Source of the DNA: Treponema sp.
GTDB taxonomy: Bacteria; Spirochaetota; Spirochaetia; Treponematales; Breznakiellaceae
Reading direction: 5' to 3'
DNA: 11,450 nucleotides
Assembly: GCA_009786675.1 (NCBI GenBank)
Contig: WQRP01000022.1
Span: forward strand, 1-11,450
Part shown: positions 6,330-11,450 of the stretch, one piece after another
Numbering within the stretch: position 1 is the first letter of the stretch
Layout of the letters: each line of letters starts with the position of its first letter
Translations under genes and position numbers: made by a program
The notes under the pieces: generated by a model
Databases searched by the model: none
Told to the model about the DNA's origin: nothing
What the model saw: only the letters and a program-made list of their open reading frames with translations

Positions 6330-7115
6330 CTATTGGACCAAAAAAACAGTGTCCGTAATTTTTTCCATTTGCCTGACCAGCGCGCCCATGTCCCTGGGGA
6401 GGGGGGCTCGAAACGCGACGACCGCGTTGCGTTCGCCCTGGGGGACAGTTTCACCGGAAACGACCAAGGCGGACACGGAGAGTTCCGCGGAGTGAAGGCC
6501 AAGCCGCGCAAGGAGCGGTTTTTCCTCGCGCGGATCGCCGCGCCAGTTTTTCTTTATCGAGGAAAGCATTACCGCGCCGTCCCTGCCGTACAGGGGATCG
6601 CACACGACGGGAAACCCCAGCGCCGCCGCGTGGACCCGTATCTGGTGGGTCCTGCCCGTTTCGGGCAGGGCCTCCAGCACGCTGTAGTTGCCCGCGCTGC
6701 CCAGGAGCGCGAAGCGGGTGAGCGATTTCTTGCCCCGGAACCTGTCGACGATGGTCATGTGCCGTTTGTTGCCGTTCGGCACCAGGGGGAGGTCGCAGGA
6801 CGTTTCCTTCCAGGGGGGGCGCCCGTTGACGACGGCAATGTACCGCTTGGCGACGTCCCGCCCCTCGAAGGCGAGGGAAAGCCTGCGGTGGCTGTCGGCG
6901 TTCTTGGCGAACAGCACGAGCCCGGAGGTGTCGCGGTCTATCCGGTGGACGGTAAAGAGCCTCGCGGGGGAGCCCAGGGATTCGGCGACGAGCCTGTCCA
7001 GCCGTTCCCTGGACTCGTCCCAGCGATCCGGGCATACCGCAATCCCGGGCGCCTTGTTGACGGCGACGATCTCGCCGTCCTCGTGGATGACGCTAAACAG
7101 CGGCGTTGTTTTCAT
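6330..7115 (-). CDS. RluA-family RNA pseudouridine synthase
   Basis: This 261-residue enzyme isomerises uridine to pseudouridine in rRNA or tRNA. The signature HRIDRDTSGLVLFAK (residues 57-71) contains the catalytic aspartate D60. It is preceded by the EDGEIVAVNKAPGIAV strand pair and followed by the GRTHQIRVHAAALGFPVVCDPLYG block typical of the family. There is no N-terminal S4 RNA-binding domain, as in RluA and TruC-like members rather than RluC or RluD. The target base is not predictable. The ATG lies 22 bases after the pyrE stop. It has no recognisable ribosome binding site but has a perfect TATAAT box eight bases before it, so it may be made from a leaderless transcript. Confidence 0.9.
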   Translation of the reverse strand: MKTTPLFSVIHEDGEIVAVNKAPGIAVCPDRWDESRERLDRLVAESLGSPARLFTVHRIDRDTSGLVLFAKNADSHRRLSLAFEGRDVAKRYIAVVNGRPPWKETSCDLPLVPNGNKRHMTIVDRFRGKKSLTRFALLGSAGNYSVLEALPETGRTHQIRVHAAALGFPVVCDPLYGRDGAVMLSSIKKNWRGDPREEKPLLARLGLHSAELSVSALVVSGETVPQGERNAVVAFRAPLPRDMGALVRQMEKITDTVFLVQ

Positions 7116-7123
7116 TGGTTTGG

Positions 7124-7129
7124 ATTATA
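7124..7129 (-). promoter_or_regulatory. TATAAT box directly upstream of the pseudouridine synthase, leaderless start candidate
   Basis: A perfect -10 hexamer lies in the 22-bp gap between pyrE and the pseudouridine synthase, with eight bases between it and the ATG. Transcription starting at the usual distance would begin within zero to three bases of the start codon. No purine-rich ribosome binding site is present in the gap. The -35 side overlaps the end of pyrE and is weak. Confidence 0.5.
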
Positions 7130-7137
7130 CCGAAAAT

Positions 7138-7722
7138 TTATATCTTTCGCGATCCCGGTTTGACGGCGGGAATGCCTTTCCTGCATAGCTCGCAGTCATC
7201 GGCCTCCCAGTTCGTGGCGTCAACCTTGCAGGCCGGGTAAAACGGCCAGGGAACCTCGCCGCCCTGCCGCCGGTCAACCAGGCAGGCCAGGGCGGTGACT
7301 TTCGCGCCCAGGCTTTCCAGAAGAAAGGCGCACTCGCCGTAGGATTTGCCGGTAGTTATAACGTCCTCGGTCACCAGGATTTTCTGCCCGGGGCGCAGCT
7401 CGAAGCCGCGGCGCAGGGACATGGCCCCCGTGTCGTCGCGCTCGGTAAAAAAGGCCGGAAGCCCAAGCTGCCTGCCTAGCTCGTAGGCGACGATAATGCC
7501 CCCCATCGCCGGGCCGACGACCGCGTCGATCTCAAGTCGGCCGGAGCGGAGATCCCGCCCTATTTTCTCCGCAACGCCGGCGAAGGCCGCCTCCGCCATG
7601 CCCGGGTACTGCAGAAGCCTAGCGCACTGAAAATACCTGTCGGAGTGCCGGCCGGAGCTTAGAAGGAAATGCCCCTCGAGCATCGCCCCGGACTCGCGCA
7701 GCAGCGCCAATACGTTTTCCAT
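7138..7722 (-). CDS. pyrE: Orotate phosphoribosyltransferase
   Basis: This 194-residue enzyme converts orotate and PRPP to orotidine 5'-monophosphate in pyrimidine synthesis. The PRPP-binding motif is intact as VTEDVITTGKS (residues 117-127). GHFLLSSGRHSDRYFQCARLL near the N terminus is the orotate-binding region of the archaeal/clostridial-type enzyme, and VVGPAMGGIIVAYELGRQLG is the next conserved block. The C-terminal tail DCELCRKGIPAVKPGSRK has a CxxC-type pair usual in this subgroup. The gene begins four bases after the flgN stop, with GGGG about seven bases before its ATG, so it is in the same transcription unit as the flagellar chaperones. Function is firm from the motif. Confidence 0.94.
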   Translation of the reverse strand: MENVLALLRESGAMLEGHFLLSSGRHSDRYFQCARLLQYPGMAEAAFAGVAEKIGRDLRSGRLEIDAVVGPAMGGIIVAYELGRQLGLPAFFTERDDTGAMSLRRGFELRPGQKILVTEDVITTGKSYGECAFLLESLGAKVTALACLVDRRQGGEVPWPFYPACKVDATNWEADDCELCRKGIPAVKPGSRKI

Positions 7723-7726
7723 AATT

Positions 7727-8209
7727 TTACCCCTGCACGTCGATTAGGGAAGCGGTAACGGCGTTGCCGTACGCGGAACCCCGGGCGCTTTTTAGGAACG
7801 GGTTGTCCTTAAGCGTGTCCATTTCGGTGCGAATTTCCGCCATGCGGGCGGACAGAAGCCCCCTGTTTTTTGCGGACTGCGCCTGGACCCTGATTTTCAT
7901 GTCGTCGAGCGCCGTTTTAAGGGCGGGAATTTCGTCGTCGGCAAGACTGTGCGGGGCAACCGCGCGGTACATGTCCTCCAGGGGGTTTATGACCTTCTGC
8001 ATCGAGAAGATATCGGCGACTATCCGTTCCTCCAGCTCGACATGGGCCAGGATTTCCTCCCCGCTGCCGGAACCGATGACGGTCTCCTGGTTCTCCAGCA
8101 GGGCAAGGTAATTCCGGAAGCGTTCCCTCTGCTGTTCCAGCAGGTCCTTGAACCGCCTTAGGATGGCGACGCGCTGGGTAAGCTCCGCCTGGTTTATCGC
8201 CGCGCTCAT
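7727..8209 (-). CDS. flgN: FlgN-like flagellar export chaperone
   Basis: This 160-residue, almost entirely helical protein is rich in charged heptad-like segments. It has the general form of FlgN, the cytoplasmic chaperone that binds the hook-associated proteins FlgK and FlgL before export. Supporting marks are a coiled-coil-like stretch at residues 8-40, the region LEERIVADIFSMQKVINPL, a second helix at about 95-135 containing NRGLLSARM (the FlgN family keeps an N-x-x-L-L motif here), and NPFLKSARGSAYG near the C terminus. It starts 15 bases after fliS and ends four bases before pyrE. Sequence alone is only moderately convincing, and the position behind fliS carries much of the weight. Confidence 0.7.
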   Translation of the reverse strand: MSAAINQAELTQRVAILRRFKDLLEQQRERFRNYLALLENQETVIGSGSGEEILAHVELEERIVADIFSMQKVINPLEDMYRAVAPHSLADDEIPALKTALDDMKIRVQAQSAKNRGLLSARMAEIRTEMDTLKDNPFLKSARGSAYGNAVTASLIDVQG

Positions 8210-8224
8210 TGGCCTTGCCCCTGC

Positions 8225-8671
8225 CTAGCCGGCTATGCTGATGCCCACGACCTCGCGGCCGACGGACTCGGAGGCGCCCGTGGACACAATCGTAAGCCAC
8301 GCGCTGCGAAGGTCGTCCACAAGGTTCCTGACGTTGGAAACGCGGTGCGCGTCCCGGCCGATGTTCGCCTCTATAAGCTCGCGGTTGAACCATGTGTACA
8401 GGGAAAAGAGGTTCTTGGCTATGTCCCCGCCCTGCTCGAAGTCAAGCGAGACCATCAGCTCGGTAATAATTTCCTGGGCCTTCACCACCGCCTTGCCGAA
8501 CCTCTCGATGCTGCCAGGAGCCTGCTTTCCGGATTCGTCCGTCCCAAGGATCTGCAGCGCCTCGTCAAGGTGCCTGGCGACCTCGTTGTACAGCATGATT
8601 ATGAGCTGGCCCTGCCCCGCCGTGGTGACTTTCGTTTCCCTGTAGGTCGATACCGCGCTTTTATAAGCCAA
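8225..8671 (-). CDS. fliS: Flagellin export chaperone FliS
   Basis: This 148-residue protein prevents premature flagellin polymerisation in the cytoplasm by binding the flagellin C terminus. The N-terminal signature, SAVSTYRETKVTTAGQGQL then IIMLYNEVARHLDEA, is diagnostic of FliS. A four-helix-bundle pattern follows, with LDFEQGGDIAKNLFSLYTWFN in the third helix. The start is the TTG at 8669-8671, five bases after a strong GGGAGGG; it gives the canonical MAYK-type N terminus. An open frame extends to 8800, but the extra 43 residues have no family similarity and would run across the promoter. The gene heads the fliS-flgN-pyrE transcription unit. A sigma-28 promoter fits its late flagellar role. 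Confidence 0.92.
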   Translation of the reverse strand: MAYKSAVSTYRETKVTTAGQGQLIIMLYNEVARHLDEALQILGTDESGKQAPGSIERFGKAVVKAQEIITELMVSLDFEQGGDIAKNLFSLYTWFNRELIEANIGRDAHRVSNVRNLVDDLRSAWLTIVSTGASESVGREVVGISIAG

Positions 8672-8676
8672 AATAG

Positions 8677-8683
8677 CCCTCCC
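8677..8683 (-). promoter_or_regulatory. Ribosome binding site deciding the fliS TTG start
   Basis: On the minus strand this is GGGAGGG, five bases before TTG at 8671. It is the strongest ribosome binding site in the region and settles the non-ATG start of fliS. Confidence 0.8.
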
Positions 8684-8723
8684 TTCTGACGGCAAATGGA
8701 ACCTCGAACGGGTCCCAGCTTCA

Positions 8724-8751
8724 TTATCGGCAGGGAAAGACTTTCCCTTTA
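8724..8751 (-). promoter_or_regulatory. Sigma-28 (FliA/WhiG-type) promoter of the fliS operon
   Basis: On the minus strand TAAA (8748-8751) is followed after 16 bases by GCCGATAA (8724-8731), an exact match to the flagellar sigma-28 -10 consensus. The usual spacing is 15. The predicted start is near 8717, giving a leader of about 45 bases. The spacer is dominated by an odd palindrome, GGGAAAGACTTTCCC on the plus strand (8733-8747). Confidence 0.75.
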
Positions 8752-9077
8752 ACCTCCCCAGCATTGTAAAGGAGTTTCCCGTTATTTTCCAGACGGCCAA
8801 ATCGCCGGGCGGATTGCATTGCCCGGCCTGAATTTGAAAAAAAATCCTATTTTCCCGGCCAAAACCGCCAGTATGTTGTAGAATGGGCGGAAAAATCGGC
8901 CTAATGATCGATCATGCGGATGCCCACAAAACTAACGGCCGGACTTTCGTTGAAAGAAGATTTCCAAAACATTGGGCATCTTATGGTTTTTTCGAGCCGG
9001 CTCGGAAAGACCGGCGTTACGATGGCTGGCGGCCAGCCCGACCCGGGAAAATGATTTCTTTTTTGGCGGTTTCGGTG
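8752..9077. other. Divergent intergenic region between fliS and xylB, no gene seen
   Basis: No open frame here has a credible start, ribosome binding site or family resemblance. Structures seen are CCGGGC (8805-8810) paired with GCCCGG (8821-8826); a run of eight A (8837-8844); a small hairpin CTTTC-GTT-GAAAG (8944-8956); the 12-bp palindrome CGAGCCGGCTCG (8993-9004); and GGCTGG-CGG-CCAGCC (9024-9038). None is followed by a T-run suited to a terminator. The GC-rich palindromic part (about 8990-9045) could be an intergenic repeat or a binding region for a xylose regulator; the sequence does not decide. Confidence 0.5.
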
Positions 9078-9083
9078 TATAAT
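9078..9083 (+). promoter_or_regulatory. -10 box of the xylB promoter
   Basis: A perfect TATAAT lies 32 bases before the xylB ATG, giving a leader of about 25 bases that contains the ribosome binding site AAGGAGAGG (9100-9108). The matching -35 region (TTTCTT-like) is poor. This suggests either activator dependence or a weak promoter. Confidence 0.55.
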
Positions 9084-9115
9084 TGGAAACCCATAAATCA
9101 AGGAGAGGATTGCGA

Positions 9116-10591
9116 ATGAAGACCGTATGCGGCATAGATCTGGGAACCCAGAGCTGCAAGGCCGTTGTTTACGATTACGAAAGCAGGCAAATCGTGGCGG
9201 AATCGTCGGCTCCCGTCGACATGATCGCGGAGAACGACGGCACCAGGGAACAAAAGGCGGAATGGTACGACCGGGCCATAAAAACCTGTTTCGACAAAAT
9301 CGAGAAGGGCGTCAAGGGCACCATCGCCGCGATTGGCGTCTCGGGCCAGCAGCACAGCCTCGTGCCCCTGGACGGGGGGGGGAAGCCGGTCTACAACGTA
9401 AAGCTCTGGTGCGACACCTCCACCGCCGGGGAGTGCGAGGAGCTTACCAAGGCGGCCGGCGGAGAGGCGGAACTTATCGCCAAGGCCGGGCTGCCCATGC
9501 GCCCGGGCTACACCGCGCCCAAAATCCAGTGGCTCAAAAACCACAAACCGGAAGCCTTCGCGAAAATACGCCACATACTTTTGCCCCACAACTACATCAA
9601 CTTCCTGCTGACGGGCGAGTACCGCGCCGAGTACGGCGACGCCTCCGGCATGGCGCTTTTCGACGTGCGCGAACGCAAATGGGCCCCGCAAGTCTGCGGG
9701 CTGATTTCCCCGGAACTCGAATCCTGGCTGCCTCCCTTGGCCGAGTCCGGCGAGCCGGCGGGCAGGGTTTCCCAGGCCGCGGCGGATCTGTACGGCATTC
9801 CCCCGGGAGCCCTGGTCTCGTCCGGCGGCGGCGACAACATGATGAGCGCAATCGGAACCGGCACGGTGCGCGACGGCTTCCTTACGATGAGCCTGGGAAC
9901 ATCGGGCACCCTGTTCGGCTATTCCGAGACCCCGGTTATCGACCCCACGGGGAACCTTGCCGCGTTCTGCTCCTCCACCGGCGGCTGGCTGCCCCTGCTC
10001 TGCACGATGAACTGCACCGTGGCTAGCGAGGAGTTCCGCGCAATGTTCGGCCTGGATCTGCAGGCCTTCGGCGGCGAGGCCGAAAAATCCCCCGTGGGCG
10101 CGGAGGGGGTCATCGTGCTGCCGTTCTTCAACGGCGAGCGCACCCCGAACCTGCCCAACGGCAGGGCAAGCGTCAACGGCATAACCGCGGCTAACTTCAA
10201 GCGCGAGAACCTTTTCCGCGCCGCCTTCGAGGCCGCGATCTTCGGCATGAGGATCGGGCTGGAAGGGTTCAACGGGCTGGGGTTCAAGGCCAGGGAGATA
10301 CGGCTGACCGGCGGCGGCTCGAAAAGCGGGCTCTGGCGGAGCATCGTCGCCAACGTGATGAACCTGCCCGTGCGGGTTCCCACCGGAACCGAGGCCGCCG
10401 CGATGGGCGGGGCGATCCAGGCGCTGTGGTGCCTGGACGGCGGAAAGGTCTCGATAAAGAACCTGGCCGACCGGCACGTCGCGCTGGAGGAAGGTTCGAT
10501 TATGCCTGACGCGAAGACCGTGGCCGCCTACGACAAGGTGTACGGGGACTACTCGCGGTACCTGGAGGCGGTAAGCCCGCTGTACAAGTAG
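9116..10591 (+). CDS. xylB: Xylulokinase
   Basis: This 491-residue FGGY-family kinase phosphorylates D-xylulose to xylulose 5-phosphate, the entry of xylose into the pentose phosphate pathway. The N-terminal ATP-phosphate loop is GIDLGTQSCKAVVYD (residues 6-20). GVSGQQHSLVPLD and LWCDTST form the sugar site, and GGGDNMMSAIGTG contains the presumed catalytic base D240. LTGGGSKSGLWRSIVANVMNLPV is the adenosine-binding block, followed by GTEAAAMGGAIQA. The start is the ATG at 9116 behind AAGGAGAGG; an upstream in-frame ATG at 9083 overlaps the -10 box. It is the only plus-strand gene. There is no xylA, transporter or regulator beside it, so the rest of the pathway must be elsewhere or the substrate may be another ketopentose. 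Confidence 0.94.
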   Translation: MKTVCGIDLGTQSCKAVVYDYESRQIVAESSAPVDMIAENDGTREQKAEWYDRAIKTCFDKIEKGVKGTIAAIGVSGQQHSLVPLDGGGKPVYNVKLWCDTSTAGECEELTKAAGGEAELIAKAGLPMRPGYTAPKIQWLKNHKPEAFAKIRHILLPHNYINFLLTGEYRAEYGDASGMALFDVRERKWAPQVCGLISPELESWLPPLAESGEPAGRVSQAAADLYGIPPGALVSSGGGDNMMSAIGTGTVRDGFLTMSLGTSGTLFGYSETPVIDPTGNLAAFCSSTGGWLPLLCTMNCTVASEEFRAMFGLDLQAFGGEAEKSPVGAEGVIVLPFFNGERTPNLPNGRASVNGITAANFKRENLFRAAFEAAIFGMRIGLEGFNGLGFKAREIRLTGGGSKSGLWRSIVANVMNLPVRVPTGTEAAAMGGAIQALWCLDGGKVSIKNLADRHVALEEGSIMPDAKTVAAYDKVYGDYSRYLEAVSPLYK

Positions 10592-10603
10592 CGCGGCAAG
10601 GGC

Positions 10604-10630
10604 AAAGCCCCGTGGACGCACGGGGCTTTT
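10604..10630. terminator. Hairpin terminator shared by xylB and the convergent SLBB gene
   Basis: AAAGCCCCGT (10604-10613) pairs with ACGGGGCTTT (10620-10629) around a six-base loop, followed by a short T-run on the plus strand, 12 bases after the xylB stop. The stem's A-run gives a short T-run on the minus strand too. The hairpin starts only four bases from the SLBB gene's stop at 10634, so it can serve both genes. Confidence 0.85.
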
Positions 10631-10633
10631 CGC

Positions 10634-11450
10634 CTAGTTCCTGACTATAAGCATGATGCTAATGAACGTACTGACGACCGCAAGAACGGGCGTTACATAC
10701 TGGGCAAGAAAATACATCGGATGGTTTGCCCTGGCGGTGATGACCGTCTCGGGGGTTATCGGATCGCCCCTCCTTAGCCGCCTTCCGTTTATGTCGGTTA
10801 CGGTAATGCTGCCGAAGGCGTTAAGCCCCGGCGTAAACCCGCCGGCCAGGGCAACGTAATATTCCCACCCCCGGTCGGGAATAAAGGGGAAACGCCCGGG
10901 GCGCAGGACCGCGCCCGCCACCGTGACGAAGAACTGCCTGAACGGAATGACAAGCGTGTCGTTGTCATGGACAAGAACCTCGCCATTGTAGGACGCGTCG
11001 AAAAGGGCGCGATCCAGATCTATGGGAACGTGCTCGCCCGTCCGCCGTATGATGTAGGCGTTCTGGGTGTCCGATATCGCCGAGAACCAGCCGGAGTTCC
11101 GGCGAACCATGGCGGCGTAGGTTTCGCCGGCATTAAAGCGGACCACCAGCCGGTTTGTGGTAACAAGATCCCCGGTGGCCCCTATGCCCACGGCCCCCTC
11201 CACAAACACGACCGGCATTAACTGGGTAATCGGGGGGACGTTTACAACGTCATAATCTTCCAGCGCGAAATTGCCCGCCACATCCCTTTCCGTCAGGAAA
11301 AGCCTGTCCCCGGAAATGTCCTCGCTGTTCGTGTGCCGCACCATTTCTATCCTGGCCGAATTCGCGATGGGCGTAAAACCGTTGCCAAAGAATTCGATTA
11401 GCTCCCTGATGTTTTCCCCGGCCAAAAGCTGGTAGGTTCCCGGGCGTTCC
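10634..11450 (-). CDS. SLBB-domain polysaccharide biosynthesis/export protein, 5' end outside the window
   Basis: The visible 271 C-terminal residues belong to the Wza-like family that exports capsule or exopolysaccharide through the envelope. The window begins within an SLBB domain (RPGTYQL, then LAGENIRELIEFFG). A second begins at VVFVEGAVG. A third begins at VTVAGAVLRPGRFPFIPDRGWEYYVALAGG and is followed by a repeat-like VTDINGRRLRRGDPITPETVI strand pair. The last ~25 residues (YFLAQYVTPVLAVVSTFISIMLIVRN) form one membrane helix at the extreme C terminus, where Wza places its outer-membrane helix. The frame is open to the window edge. The TTG at 11423-11425 lies inside the first SLBB motif, so it is not a start. 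The polysaccharide involved is unknown. Confidence 0.85.
   Translation of the reverse strand, partial: ERPGTYQLLAGENIRELIEFFGNGFTPIANSARIEMVRHTNSEDISGDRLFLTERDVAGNFALEDYDVVNVPPITQLMPVVFVEGAVGIGATGDLVTTNRLVVRFNAGETYAAMVRRNSGWFSAISDTQNAYIIRRTGEHVPIDLDRALFDASYNGEVLVHDNDTLVIPFRQFFVTVAGAVLRPGRFPFIPDRGWEYYVALAGGFTPGLNAFGSITVTDINGRRLRRGDPITPETVITARANHPMYFLAQYVTPVLAVVSTFISIMLIVRN

Noticed and set aside
8672..8800. Longer fliS reading frame starting at 8800
   Set aside because: The extra residues lack FliS similarity and run across the sigma-28 promoter. The TTG at 8671 has a strong ribosome binding site and gives the standard N terminus.
8883..9119. 78-codon plus-strand open frame running over the xylB start
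   Set aside because: It crosses the xylB -10 box and ribosome binding site, has no ribosome binding site of its own, and reads as basic, aromatic-rich text without family character. Overlapping open frames on the opposite strand show that the region is simply poor in stops.
9098..10621. 507-codon minus-strand open frame antisense to xylB
   Set aside because: It is the exact shadow of a xylulokinase with all motifs intact, and it runs into the terminator hairpin region.
11423..11425. TTG as the start codon of the SLBB gene
   Set aside because: The frame stays open to the window edge and the preceding codons continue an SLBB motif (RPGTYQL), so the gene simply begins outside the window.

Overview
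The window looks like chromosomal DNA from a motile spirochaete of the Treponema group. The reasons are a flagellar fliS-flgN pair running into pyrE, a sigma-28-type promoter in front of fliS, PocR-domain AraC regulators, and a C-terminally anchored SLBB polysaccharide-export protein. The genus is inferred from gene content and protein character; there is no rRNA or marker gene to prove it. Most of the window is moderately GC-rich and densely coded on the minus strand. Only xylB is on the plus strand.

Layout. (1) Positions 1-1391 are an AT-richer accessory patch. It holds a complete VapBC toxin-antitoxin pair (173-741), an orphan HicB-like antitoxin ORF with an odd GC-rich tail (830-1102), and a decayed open frame (1139-1309). 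The patch is flanked by two nearly identical ~45-bp direct repeats (30-74 and 1280-1325). (2) Positions 1392-6247 hold, in transcription order, two tandem paralogous PocR-AraC regulators, a MepA-like MATE exporter and a phosphoglycolate-phosphatase-like HAD hydrolase. The regulators are 11 bp apart, and the MATE and HAD genes overlap by 4 bp. A perfect 13-bp inverted repeat sits on the exporter's promoter. (3) Positions 6330-8671 hold fliS, flgN, pyrE and an RluA-type pseudouridine synthase. FliS is probably transcribed by sigma-28, and the pseudouridine synthase has a TATAAT box so close to its ATG that a leaderless message is likely. (4) Positions 8672-9115 are a divergent intergenic region with several palindromes. 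(5) xylB (9116-10591, plus) converges on an SLBB/Wza-like gene (10634-11450, minus, 5' end outside the window) across a shared hairpin terminator.

How the genes may work together. The two PocR-AraC proteins probably sense a small molecule and may control the adjacent exporter. FliS and FlgN are export chaperones for flagellin and hook-associated proteins. XylB feeds xylulose into the pentose phosphate pathway, but no xylose isomerase or transporter is visible here. The most noteworthy signals are regulatory DNA: the palindrome on the MATE promoter, the inverted repeat centred on the vapB -10 box, the sigma-28 promoter with a palindromic spacer, and the repeat-bounded toxin-antitoxin patch.
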